Assembly: GCF_042680125.1 (NCBI RefSeq)
Contig: NZ_JBHTNY010000091.1
Reading direction: 5' to 3' (one strand)
DNA length: 7,930 nt
DNA from: Robinsoniella peoriensis
GTDB taxonomy: Bacteria; Bacillota; Clostridia; Lachnospirales; Lachnospiraceae
Below the pieces are notes generated by a model that ran no database searches, was not told the DNA's origin, and was given only the letters and a program-made list of their open reading frames with translations. The position numbers and the translations under genes were made by a program. Positions 1-5,647 of this stretch are shown in pieces (within the stretch, counting starts at the first letter, position 1; the number at the start of each line of letters is the position of its first letter).

Positions 1-76
1 ACTAGGCTATTTGACACCGAAAGAATATCGCCTTACTAACCTTAAAAAAGTTGTCTAAATAAATGTTGACAATCCA
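1..76 (+). mobile_element. Right end of an IS3-family-like insertion sequence (partial)
   Basis: The plus strand opens with the C-terminal codons of an IS3-type transposase, stopping at 56-58. The end of the element should lie a short way beyond the stop. An inverted pair TTGTC (51-55) / GACAA (68-72) lies there, and the bases up to about 76 read TCCA, which would suit an IS3-family end finishing in CA. The exact boundary is inferred, because the other end of the element is outside the window and the target duplication cannot be seen. Confidence 0.5.
2..58 (+). CDS. IS3-family transposase, C-terminal 18 residues only (partial)
   Basis: The plus-strand frame beginning at base 2 reads LGYLTPKEYRLTNLKKVV and then stops with TAA. 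The L-G-Y-L-T-P-x-E-Y/F-R signature is the well-known tail of IS3-family OrfB (DDE, rve-type) transposases, where it follows a conserved 'RPH..L' stretch that would lie outside the window. The stop codon overlaps the stop codon of the convergent helicase gene (55-57), so the two genes run tail to tail over shared bases. With only 18 residues visible, the family call rests on this motif alone. The subgroup and the integrity of the rest of the transposase cannot be judged. Confidence 0.72.
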   Translation, partial: LGYLTPKEYRLTNLKKVV

Positions 77-1305
77 CTTTCTATAAACCTCATTTCATTT
101 CCATTGAAGTTAAATACAACTGTTCCCAGTTCTCCCTGGCGGTTCTTATCAACTTTCAATGCCTTTTTCTCCCGGTTATCGTTGTCCAGATTCCACATAA
201 GCATAATTATACTTGCGTCCTGTTCTATGTCCCCGGCTTCTCTAAGTTCACTCATGCTAGGTTCCTTTGTATCCTTCATTTCACTAATCCGGTTTAACTG
301 TGATAATGCTATCACCGGAATATTTAATTCCATTGCTAATGATTTGATAGCTTTAGATATAGCCCCTACTTCACTTGCTCTATTCTGATACCGAATATCA
401 GATTTTAACAATTGCAAATAATCAATGACTATGCAATCTAATTCCATATGTCTGCATTCATTTCTTATCTCACCTACGGACTTTGTACCGCTACTGATCA
501 TTATATTAAGTTCAGAAAGTACCTTATTTGCTGAATTGAAACGGTCTTTTTCATCACCAAGAAAGTCCTTGGCCCTTCTGATCCGTGTTACTCCAATACC
601 ACTCTCATTACTTAGAAATCTTTCATAAATCTGCTTATCCGCCATTTCCAGATTATAAAAACCTATTTTTTTCTTTTGCCTGGCCATGCTTATAACTATC
701 TGAGATACAAAAGCCGATTTACCTACTGCCGGTCTTGCCCCCAGGATGATCACGTCACCACCTTCAAGCCCACCTGTAATATCGTCCAATCTGTTGAATC
801 CTGTCAGTAATTTTGAATTGCCATTCTCTTTGAAGTACTGATCGCTGTTCTGTTCCACAATATCCTTCAATATGTTTGCATTAGATTTTTTAGATTCCAT
901 CAATGCTTGCAGATTATTAATGAGCATTCCCACTTGACTATCAATGTTATCTGGCAGGGGCTTTATCTGACTTATGATCTGTTTCAATCTTAAGGCCTTA
1001 TAGTCTTTGATCATAACATCTGCATAATTACGAATATGCCGAGTAGTAATTGCTGTATCCATACATCCCTTTAACTCATTTATAACAATTTCCCTCGTAC
1101 ATGTACTTGATTCAAGTGACTGTGAAAGGTTTACAACGCTTAATTGCTTACCGACATCATACGCTTTGACTACCTCTGTATAGACGTTTCTAAGCATGGT
1201 ATCAGTAAACATCTCAGGCCTTAGATCATTGTATATAAGTTGTATACAGTTCATATCAATCAATAATGCCCCTATTACAGACCGTTCAGCAAAATTATCA
1301 GTCAT
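55..1305 (-). CDS. dnaB: DnaB-family replicative DNA helicase (phage/element type)
   Basis: This 416-residue protein is a hexameric 5'-3' replicative helicase that would unwind the fork of the resident element. Residues about 1-100 match the DnaB N-terminal helical domain (ERSVIGALLID, then EMFTDTMLRNVY). Residues about 165-410 form the RecA-like DnaB C-terminal domain. The Walker A motif GARPAVGKS is at 189-197, Walker B (VIDYLQ) at 293-298, the LSQLNR motif at 334-339, and KNRQGELG at 387-394 holds the likely arginine finger. The start is fixed by AGGAGG at 1313-1318, 7 nt upstream, and the ATG overlaps the stop of the replisome organizer gene by one base (TAATG), which implies coupled translation. 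It is slightly short for the family (usually about 440), and its last few codons run into the end of an IS3-like element, so the native C-terminus may have been replaced. It is probably a second, element-borne copy rather than the chromosomal dnaB, given its neighbours. Confidence 0.93.
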   Translation of the reverse strand: MTDNFAERSVIGALLIDMNCIQLIYNDLRPEMFTDTMLRNVYTEVVKAYDVGKQLSVVNLSQSLESSTCTREIVINELKGCMDTAITTRHIRNYADVMIKDYKALRLKQIISQIKPLPDNIDSQVGMLINNLQALMESKKSNANILKDIVEQNSDQYFKENGNSKLLTGFNRLDDITGGLEGGDVIILGARPAVGKSAFVSQIVISMARQKKKIGFYNLEMADKQIYERFLSNESGIGVTRIRRAKDFLGDEKDRFNSANKVLSELNIMISSGTKSVGEIRNECRHMELDCIVIDYLQLLKSDIRYQNRASEVGAISKAIKSLAMELNIPVIALSQLNRISEMKDTKEPSMSELREAGDIEQDASIIMLMWNLDNDNREKKALKVDKNRQGELGTVVFNFNGNEMRFIESGLSTFI

Positions 1306-2069
1306 TACCCATCCTCCTGTACATAATCAAGTAATTGTTTCCCCATCAAAGTATCAAAGTTTTTATAATACTCCAATTCTGTTCCTGCATCCTCCTGCTG
1401 CTTAACATAATTAAATACTGCCAGGTATACTGCTTTATTTGTCAGCTTCTTCCTTTTTCCATTTACAGATCTTCCCTTCAACCAAATACAATAATTATCA
1501 AATGCTTTAGTTCGTCCTCTCTTCTTTGGATAAATAGCATATATTTTATCAAAATCTGACTCTCGTTCGTCCACTGGCGAACATATATTTTCTATCTCTT
1601 TCTCTATCTCTATCTTTGGTGGAGATAAGTCCAGAGATATGTCTGGACATTTGTCCGCACTTTGTCCATCCCCTATTTTTTCAGTTAATTTCTCCTGTTC
1701 AATCCGTTCCCTGTATTCTCGTTTGCGATCTGCTTCTGTGCTACTCCTACCGATAAAATTCTGAATATCCATCATGTAGATAGCGCCGGTATCCAATACT
1801 TCAATCAATCCTAATTCTTTAAAGATATCAAGTGCCTTTTCCAATGTTCCAACCTGATGCCTGGTAACACTTGCCAACATTTGAGAATTATATGGAATCG
1901 TGCCATTTAACATCAATCTGCCGCCATCCTTAAGGCTTTTCAGATACAATTTCATTAAAATATTGCTGTACAAATACCCGTCTTTCATACTTTCCAATAA
2001 AATCATGCTATCACTTTCAAAGAAGTTCTCTTTCAATTTCAGATAATAATACTTTTGACTATCCGACAC
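1305..2069 (-). CDS. Phage replisome organizer / replication initiation protein
   Basis: This 254-residue protein resembles the Firmicutes phage replisome organizers, which bind the phage origin and recruit the helicase. Residues about 5-115 match the conserved N-terminal winged-helix domain (YYYLKLKENFFESD, LLESMKDGYLYSNILMKLYLKS, then GTIPYN and ALDIFKELGLIEVLD). A hydrophilic linker rich in D, E, K and S covers about 120-170. The C-terminal part begins at FDKIYAIYPKKRGRTKAF, a form common in phage replication proteins. The start is GTG (2067-2069). An in-frame TAG lies two codons upstream, so no longer version exists. No strong ribosome binding site precedes it, but the GTG lies inside the last codons of the 45-residue ORF upstream (11 nt overlap), so re-initiation is likely. 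The helicase gene follows with a one-base overlap, which supports an initiator/loader and helicase pair. Confidence 0.88.
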   Translation of the reverse strand: MSDSQKYYYLKLKENFFESDSMILLESMKDGYLYSNILMKLYLKSLKDGGRLMLNGTIPYNSQMLASVTRHQVGTLEKALDIFKELGLIEVLDTGAIYMMDIQNFIGRSSTEADRKREYRERIEQEKLTEKIGDGQSADKCPDISLDLSPPKIEIEKEIENICSPVDERESDFDKIYAIYPKKRGRTKAFDNYCIWLKGRSVNGKRKKLTNKAVYLAVFNYVKQQEDAGTELEYYKNFDTLMGKQLLDYVQEDG

Positions 2070-2196
2070 TCTCTAATACCTGTCCCCCTGCCAAGCTGCT
2101 ATAGATATGCTTCCAATATTGAGTAGAACAATGTGTGTTTCCTAAAAACTTATCAGTGTTCACTGCATCCAGGCAAAATATTTGATTTCTCGGCAT
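2059..2196 (-). CDS. Small hypothetical protein (45 aa) in the replication operon
   Basis: This ORF starts MPRNQIFCLDAV and ends QVLESVG, 45 residues in all. It has the best-formed translation signal in this operon apart from the helicase: AGGAGA at 2201-2206, five bases before the ATG when measured from GGAG. Its stop (2059-2061) lies inside the replisome organizer gene, so the two overlap by 11 nt in different frames. That is typical of coupled phage genes, and the downstream GTG lacks its own strong site. The protein is soluble-looking, with two cysteines, no membrane segment and no motif I recognise. It could be a real phage accessory protein or a leader peptide whose translation delivers ribosomes to the replisome organizer start. 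The function is unknown. Confidence 0.6.
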   Translation of the reverse strand: MPRNQIFCLDAVNTDKFLGNTHCSTQYWKHIYSSLAGGQVLESVG

Positions 2197-2277
2197 AGGG
2201 TCTCCTTTCTCTGGTAGCAGGCATTTCCCCTATATATCCCTGACACCAAGCATAATATAAAAACATACGTACATAAA
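2197..2277 (-). other. Spacer between the excisionase-like gene and the 45-aa ORF
   Basis: This 81 bp stretch lies inside the leftward operon. It holds the ribosome binding site of the 45-residue ORF (2201-2206). I see no convincing second promoter, terminator or longer reading frame here. A 14-codon ATG frame starting near 2275 has no ribosome binding site. The segment is most simply an untranslated spacer within one transcript. Confidence 0.4.
2201..2206 (-). promoter_or_regulatory. Ribosome binding site of the 45-aa ORF
   Basis: The minus strand reads AAAGGAGA followed by CCCT and the ATG at 2196. The match to the anti-Shine-Dalgarno sequence and the spacing are near ideal. This is the main reason for treating the 45-codon frame as a real gene. 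Confidence 0.65.
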
Positions 2278-2481
2278 TTATTCAACTCCCGTCAGTTCAT
2301 TAAGATACTGATCTATTTTAGCCCTATCCCATAAGACCCTTTTCCCTACTTTAATCTTTGCCCCTATTTCTTCGCCTAATTTCATGGCATTGTTACGTCC
2401 TAAATTTGTGTATGCCCTCAACTCTTCGGTATCCATCAATCTACTTTCGCCTGAAACTACGTTTACCGCTCTTTGTCTCAT
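2278..2481 (-). CDS. Excisionase-like winged-HTH DNA-binding protein
   Basis: This 67-residue basic protein resembles the small Firmicutes excisionase-type proteins (Tn916 Xis-like/DUF6462 group) that bind DNA and direct site-specific recombination or control early operons. The sequence MDTEELRAYTNLGRNNAMKL is a helix-turn-helix of the type seen in Xis/MerR-like proteins. It is followed by a beta-wing (AKIKVGKRVLWDRAKI) and a final helix (DQYLNEL). The start is supported by AAAGGA around 2490-2495, eight bases upstream. It is the first gene of the leftward operon, expressed from the promoter at 2553-2581 and divergent from the repressor. That is the usual place of a phage Cro or Xis protein, so an early-gene regulator is an alternative role. 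No integrase partner is visible. Confidence 0.75.
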   Translation of the reverse strand: MRQRAVNVVSGESRLMDTEELRAYTNLGRNNAMKLGEEIGAKIKVGKRVLWDRAKIDQYLNELTGVE

Positions 2482-2520
2482 AATATCATTCCTTTCTGCT
2501 TATCATTGTTTAAATAACTC

Positions 2521-2549
2521 TTGAAAACTTCATCATTATCTGTTACACT
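2521..2549 (+). promoter_or_regulatory. Candidate rightward promoter for the XRE repressor (weak)
   Basis: TTGAAA at 2521-2526 and TACACT at 2544-2549 are separated by 17 bp on the plus strand. The -10 matches the consensus at only four of six positions. If used, transcription would begin near 2556, run through the operator cluster, and face the leftward promoter head-on. A closer promoter within 2586-2621 cannot be excluded, but I find no well-spaced pair there. Confidence 0.3.
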
Positions 2550-2616
2550 TTTATCATATCAATAAACAATTGTTACGTCAACATAATTGTTACATGAATT
2601 ATGTATACGTAACAAT
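2541..2616. promoter_or_regulatory. Probable repressor operators (TGTTAC half-sites)
   Basis: The hexamer TGTTAC occurs at 2541-2546, 2571-2576 and 2588-2593, and its complement GTAACA at 2609-2614. The longer form ATTGTTACRT occurs at 2569-2578 and 2586-2595 and, inverted, at 2607-2616. The first of these overlaps a perfect 10-bp palindrome AACAATTGTT (2565-2574). The palindrome lies in the spacer of the leftward promoter, where a bound repressor would block RNA polymerase. Binding by the adjacent XRE protein is inferred from position. Confidence 0.6.
2553..2581 (-). promoter_or_regulatory. Leftward promoter of the replication operon
   Basis: On the minus strand TTGACG (2576-2581) and TATGAT (2553-2558) are separated by exactly 17 bp, each matching the housekeeping consensus at five of six positions. 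Transcription should start near 2546, giving a leader of about 65 nt before the excisionase-like gene. The spacer holds the AACAATTGTT palindrome and the -35 overlaps a TGTTAC site, so repression by the divergent XRE protein is expected. Confidence 0.72.
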
Positions 2617-2639
2617 AATATACATTTAGAGGTGATTAT

Positions 2640-3428
2640 ATGGAAAATGTAACTGATTTGTTTTCTCAAAGATTAAAAGCGCTAAGGGGCAAAAAAAGTC
2701 AGCAGGAAGTTGCTGACGGTTTAAAGATATCTCGTGTATCGTTGGGTTATTATGAAAACGGTGAAAGAAAACCCGATATTGAAATCCTTAACAAGATAGC
2801 GGACTATTATGAGGTTTCTACAGATTTTTTATTAGGAAGAACATCTGTTAAAGAATTGGATTTAGAATTGCAAAAAATGGTGGAAATTATTGGCTTAAAC
2901 GCAGAATCAATTAAAATATTAGCTGAATTACATCATGATTCAATTAAACTACCCGAAGACGAATTAGACTCCACCCCTAAACGTTCAAGAATTGCCATCG
3001 AATCATTAAATTCGCTTATCAACGATAGGGGCACATTGTCTATTTTAGCTTTATATTTATATTCAAACGTCTCTCATTTTTATGATGATCTTTCTTACTC
3101 CGACGAAAAAATGTTCTCTCCTATTTACGAAATCGGGCTATGGGACGAAACGTTAGGCATAGATTTTGCAGTCAGTGATGAACTAATGTCCAATTTATTA
3201 ATGCTGCGATTACAAGATTGCTTATCTGCACTTAGGAAACAATGCATTAGTAATATTCCTGATGATATAAAAAGAAAAAATAGAGAAATTCAAAGGCCAC
3301 AAGATGTACCGGAACTTTTGAAAAAAATAGTCTCTCGATGCAAAGATAAAAAAAATGAACTTACAGAAATGGATAAAGCATGGAATAAAATGAATCATGA
3401 AAATAATTCGCAAGTTGATGAACAATAA
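2640..3428 (+). CDS. XRE-family HTH transcriptional repressor with unclassified C-terminal domain
   Basis: This 262-residue protein is the likely CI-like repressor of the element. Residues about 8-66 form a canonical XRE/HTH_3 domain: RLKALRGKKSQQEVADGLKI, then SRVSLGYYENGERKPDIEIL, ending DYYEVSTDFLLGRTS. The remaining two thirds is mostly helical and hydrophilic, with a hydrophobic stretch near 130 (LSILALYLY) and a charged lysine/glutamate-rich tail. I see no S24/LexA-type serine-lysine protease signature, so release by self-cleavage after DNA damage is not indicated. The C-terminal part may sense another signal or mediate oligomerisation. The start is supported by AGAGGTG at 2628-2634, five bases before the ATG. 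The gene is transcribed alone, divergent from the replication operon, and ends before a hairpin terminator at 3556-3600. Confidence 0.93.
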   Translation: MENVTDLFSQRLKALRGKKSQQEVADGLKISRVSLGYYENGERKPDIEILNKIADYYEVSTDFLLGRTSVKELDLELQKMVEIIGLNAESIKILAELHHDSIKLPEDELDSTPKRSRIAIESLNSLINDRGTLSILALYLYSNVSHFYDDLSYSDEKMFSPIYEIGLWDETLGIDFAVSDELMSNLLMLRLQDCLSALRKQCISNIPDDIKRKNREIQRPQDVPELLKKIVSRCKDKKNELTEMDKAWNKMNHENNSQVDEQ

Positions 3429-3555
3429 TGGCCTATATCATTTAATAAGTATGGATATATAAAAGCGTCTTAAGCAAGTAACACCAACCTCACATGCCCT
3501 AAACTTCACACAGATTTCATTATCCAATAAAACAATTGGTGACTCATATATCAAA

Positions 3556-3600
3556 AATCCCCTATAGATATTTTCTAATGTATAAGTCTATAAGGGGATT
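3556..3600. terminator. Bidirectional intrinsic terminator between convergent transcripts
   Basis: The left arm AATCCCCTATAGA (3556-3568) pairs with TCTATAAGGGGATT (3587-3600), with one bulged base and an 18-nt loop. Read on the minus strand, the stem is followed directly by a T run (GGGGATTTTTG), so it should stop leftward transcripts from the sugar operon. Read on the plus strand, a TTTTT run follows seven bases after the stem, so it probably also ends the repressor transcript. Confidence 0.7.
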
Positions 3601-3647
3601 ATGTATGTTTTTGCTGCCAAAACAAGATATTACACAGGGTATATTTA

Positions 3648-3673
3648 CACTCAACTTTCACTCAACTTTGAGT
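3648..3673. repeat. 11-bp tandem direct repeat with overlapping palindrome
   Basis: CACTCAACTTT occurs twice head to tail (3648-3658 and 3659-3669). The second copy runs into the palindrome ACTCAA-CT-TTGAGT (3660-3673). Short direct repeats of this size near an element edge resemble recombinase arm-binding sites or regulator half-sites. No partner protein is visible, so the role is unknown. Confidence 0.5.
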
Positions 3674-3689
3674 AACATAAGATAATTCA

Positions 3690-3797
3690 CTATAAATAAT
3701 ACAGGTGTGAATTCCCCATACTTCTGCAAACTATGAGGCCTGATAAAACAAGATAAATAACGCTCGGCACATTACACATATAGATAAATTTTTTCAT
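3690..3797 (-). CDS. Possible small hydrophobic peptide (35 aa), RBS within hairpin
   Basis: The minus-strand frame begins MKKFIYMCNVPSV and ends GNSHLYYL, 35 residues. Two lysines are followed by a hydrophobic run (VIYLVLSGLIVC), so a short membrane peptide is conceivable. A GAGG ribosome binding site (3803-3806) lies five bases before the ATG, but it sits in the 3' arm of the hairpin at 3802-3826. The frame is not part of any recognised family, and short frames like this arise by chance. The support is the start signal, its position between the operon and its terminator, and the hairpin. Alternatively the segment is a non-coding RNA or an intergenic repeat. Confidence 0.25.
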   Translation of the reverse strand: MKKFIYMCNVPSVIYLVLSGLIVCRSMGNSHLYYL

Positions 3798-3801
3798 AAT
3801 A

Positions 3802-3826
3802 GCCTCGGTGTACCAGACACCGGGGC
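3802..3826 (-). promoter_or_regulatory. Hairpin overlapping the RBS of the 35-aa ORF
   Basis: GCCTCGGTGT (3802-3811) and ACACCGGGGC (3817-3826) form a 10-bp stem with a 5-nt loop. In minus-strand RNA nine pairs form around one A/C mismatch, and the GAGG ribosome binding site is in the paired 3' arm. No T run follows on either strand close to the stem, so it is not a standard terminator. Read on the plus strand the mismatch becomes a U-G wobble, so the structure could also belong to a plus-strand RNA. Confidence 0.4.
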
Positions 3827-3862
3827 ACTCCTCATTTTATGGGGGAAATAAGGGTTTGCATC

Positions 3863-3976
3863 TTACACGAGGCAAATCACAGGTGTTTTTAAGATTCCCA
3901 TCCGTATCAACTGATACTCATAAGCATATCTTTCATCTAGCGTCCGCCATTCAATCGGACCAAACCATTTTTTCAT
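3863..3976 (-). CDS. Possible small ORF (37 aa) coupled to the binding-protein gene
   Basis: The ATG at 3974-3976 overlaps the TGA stop of the solute-binding protein gene (ATGA), a common sign of translational coupling. The frame reads MKKWFGPIEWRTLDERY and continues to LKTPVICLV before TAA, 37 residues. The N-terminal half is charged and aromatic and looks like ordinary coding sequence. No ribosome binding site of its own is visible. I do not recognise the protein. It may be the N-terminal stump of the next operon gene, cut off when the neighbouring element arrived, a genuine small protein, or chance. Confidence 0.3.
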   Translation of the reverse strand: MKKWFGPIEWRTLDERYAYEYQLIRMGILKTPVICLV

Positions 3977-5520
3977 TTTTGATTCCCTTTTTCATTCATA
4001 AATGCATCAAACTGCTTTTGCAGCTCTTCCATAAATTTATCCAGTCCTGCTGCTTTTAGTTTCTCAATTGCCTTATCAATATTTTCATCGTAATCTTTGA
4101 ATCCATTGGAGATGGGATTCAGGTACTCGGATTCTACAGCCTGCAGCTGCGCATACTCCGATTTTACAGGCTCCGTGTCAAAAATGAAATTGGTGGACTT
4201 CATGGTAATACTTCCCTCTGCCTGTTTGTTAAAAGTTTCAATCTGTTCATCTGTAATATAGCTTGGATAACGGCGGAATTCCGTATTAACCGGCATCCAG
4301 TTATGAATGATTTCATCCGTACAGATCCTTTCCACACGACCATTTTCAGTCAGCTTATAATCGGTTCCTTCAATTCCGTATATCCACAGATCCACCCATT
4401 CCTGGTTCTTCTGGAACAGGTTAATGACCTTGATATATGCTGCCAGCTCATCCGGGTCCTCTACTCCTGCACTGATCCCAAAGGCGGTAACGTAGGTTCC
4501 CCAGCTCATCAGAGGCTTTTTGGCTGTATCACCCAGATATACATTTTCAAATACTGCATTTGGTGCAGAGGAACGGACGCTTTCCATCATCTCGAAGATA
4601 CGGTCATTGGAGCTTACAGCAAACATGGCTCTTCCGGCGGCAAATTCACTGCTGGACTGCTCTCCGTTTGACAGCTGGTAGGATGGAATGATTCCCATCT
4701 GGTTCCAGCGCTTTGCAATCTCACTTACCTGCTTATACTCTTCGGACTCATAGTAGCTGTAGACTTTAGGATCATCCGGGGCATTAGCATCCGTCATGGC
4801 AAAATTGTTGATAAAGTTCATATTGATGTCAGATGCTATGGCTCCATTTAACACCTTAGGATTCAAACCGCGCCCCAGGCCAATATAGTCGGGATGTTTT
4901 TCTTTGCATAGCGTATAGAAATTCTCTAAATCCTCTATGCTTTTAATTTCTGATACTCCTGCCTCATCCATCAAATCTTTTCTCACCATCATGAGATAAT
5001 CTTCACCTGCATTTGGCTTATATCCAACCGGTATGGAATATATTTTGCCACCAATGGTAAATGCTTTTGCAGCATTTTCTTCGTCACAGTATTGATACAG
5101 TTCCGGGGCATTATCCTTCAGCAGCTCTGTAACATCCGCATAATAACCCTTTCCAACCATTTTTGCAGTGACTTCCGTATTGGTGTAGCACATGAATTTT
5201 TCACCTGCGGAAAACATCAATTCCGATTTCCCCCCTGCATATTCAGTCCAGGGAAGATACTGGATTTCCAGGTCCACATTGATCTCATCCAATACTTTTT
5301 GATGGATTTCATTGGCCATCAGCTCTTTCATGCGGGGAGATTCTTCCCCGAACATCACCAGTTTCACAGGAACGGCATCCTGAGAGGCAGTATCGGAAGC
5401 TTCTGCATTTGTACCTGCTGTCTTCTTTTCCTCTGAGGAAGCACATCCTGTAAACATGGCTGTTACCATAGCCCCTGCCGCTAATAATGCTGTTACCTTT
5501 TTTAAACTCTTCATTCTCAT
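3973..5520 (-). CDS. Lipoprotein extracellular solute-binding protein of a carbohydrate ABC transporter
   Basis: This 515-residue protein captures an oligosaccharide or related solute at the outer face of the membrane and delivers it to the two permeases upstream. A lipoprotein signal peptide is clear: basic MRMKSLKK, hydrophobic core, and lipobox FTGC with the lipidated cysteine at 26. An S/T/E/K-rich linker follows to about 50. Residues about 52-500 are typical of the large family 1 binding proteins of the LplA/YtcQ kind, with GKIYSIPVGY near 158-167 and a WIYGIEGTDYKLTENGRVE segment near 379-397 that resembles the DUF3502-type C-terminal region. Of the two nearby ATGs the first is chosen because AGGAG (5528-5532) lies seven bases upstream. 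It is the last large gene of the operon, separated from permease 2 by 127 bp of hairpin repeats. The substrate cannot be told from sequence. Confidence 0.94.
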   Translation of the reverse strand: MRMKSLKKVTALLAAGAMVTAMFTGCASSEEKKTAGTNAEASDTASQDAVPVKLVMFGEESPRMKELMANEIHQKVLDEINVDLEIQYLPWTEYAGGKSELMFSAGEKFMCYTNTEVTAKMVGKGYYADVTELLKDNAPELYQYCDEENAAKAFTIGGKIYSIPVGYKPNAGEDYLMMVRKDLMDEAGVSEIKSIEDLENFYTLCKEKHPDYIGLGRGLNPKVLNGAIASDINMNFINNFAMTDANAPDDPKVYSYYESEEYKQVSEIAKRWNQMGIIPSYQLSNGEQSSSEFAAGRAMFAVSSNDRIFEMMESVRSSAPNAVFENVYLGDTAKKPLMSWGTYVTAFGISAGVEDPDELAAYIKVINLFQKNQEWVDLWIYGIEGTDYKLTENGRVERICTDEIIHNWMPVNTEFRRYPSYITDEQIETFNKQAEGSITMKSTNFIFDTEPVKSEYAQLQAVESEYLNPISNGFKDYDENIDKAIEKLKAAGLDKFMEELQKQFDAFMNEKGNQK

Positions 5521-5647
5521 ACCTTTTCTCCTTTTCTGTGTGACCTCGTGTCACACTTACCTTTTTCTGTGCGATTTCGTGTCACACTACCCTTTTCTGT
5601 GCGACCTCGTGTCACACTTACCCTTTTCTGTGCGACCTCATGTCACA
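5521..5647 (-). other. Intercistronic leader of the binding-protein gene
   Basis: This untranslated stretch lies between permease 2 and the binding protein and consists almost entirely of the hairpin repeats. The only other element is the binding-protein ribosome binding site AGGAG (5528-5532), in the sequence AAAAGGAGAAAAGG, which resembles the AAAAGGGTA edge of each repeat. No internal promoter stands out. Confidence 0.55.

Larger units (their letters stand above)
2482..2639. promoter_or_regulatory. Divergent control region between repressor and excisionase-like gene
   Basis: This 158 bp AT-rich intergenic region separates two divergent genes, one encoding an XRE repressor and the other the first protein of the replication operon. 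It contains the leftward promoter, a weaker candidate rightward promoter, four TGTTAC-type half-sites and both ribosome binding sites (AAAGGA about 2490-2495 on the minus strand; AGAGGTG 2628-2634 on the plus strand). It is organised like the genetic switch of temperate phages and integrative elements. Confidence 0.75.
3429..3972. other. 544 bp without a long gene: junction between element and ABC operon
   Basis: This stretch separates the convergent repressor gene and ABC operon. From left to right it holds AT-rich sequence with a weak CCAAT/ATTGG stem (3524-3539), a bidirectional terminator hairpin (3556-3600), an 11-bp tandem repeat beside a palindrome (3648-3673), a 35-codon minus-strand ORF (3690-3797) preceded by a hairpin (3802-3826), and a 37-codon ORF (3863-3976) overlapping the binding-protein stop. 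No tRNA gene, integrase or recognised attachment core is visible. The element/chromosome boundary probably lies here. Confidence 0.5.

Noticed and set aside
2070..2090. Longer replisome organizer with an ATG start
   Set aside because: An in-frame TAG lies two codons before the GTG, so the frame cannot extend upstream.
3222..3425. Minus-strand frame inside the repressor gene
   Set aside because: It is an AT-rich antisense frame full of F, I and L with no ribosome binding site, lying wholly within the well-supported repressor gene.
3524..3539. CCAAT/ATTGG hairpin as a separate terminator for the repressor gene
   Set aside because: The stem is only five A/T-rich pairs with no T run on either side. 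The hairpin at 3556-3600 is far stronger.
3865..3883. Degenerate fifth copy of the hairpin repeat in the opposite orientation
   Set aside because: Only ACACGAGG and CACAG are shared, with different spacing and no stem, which is easily chance.
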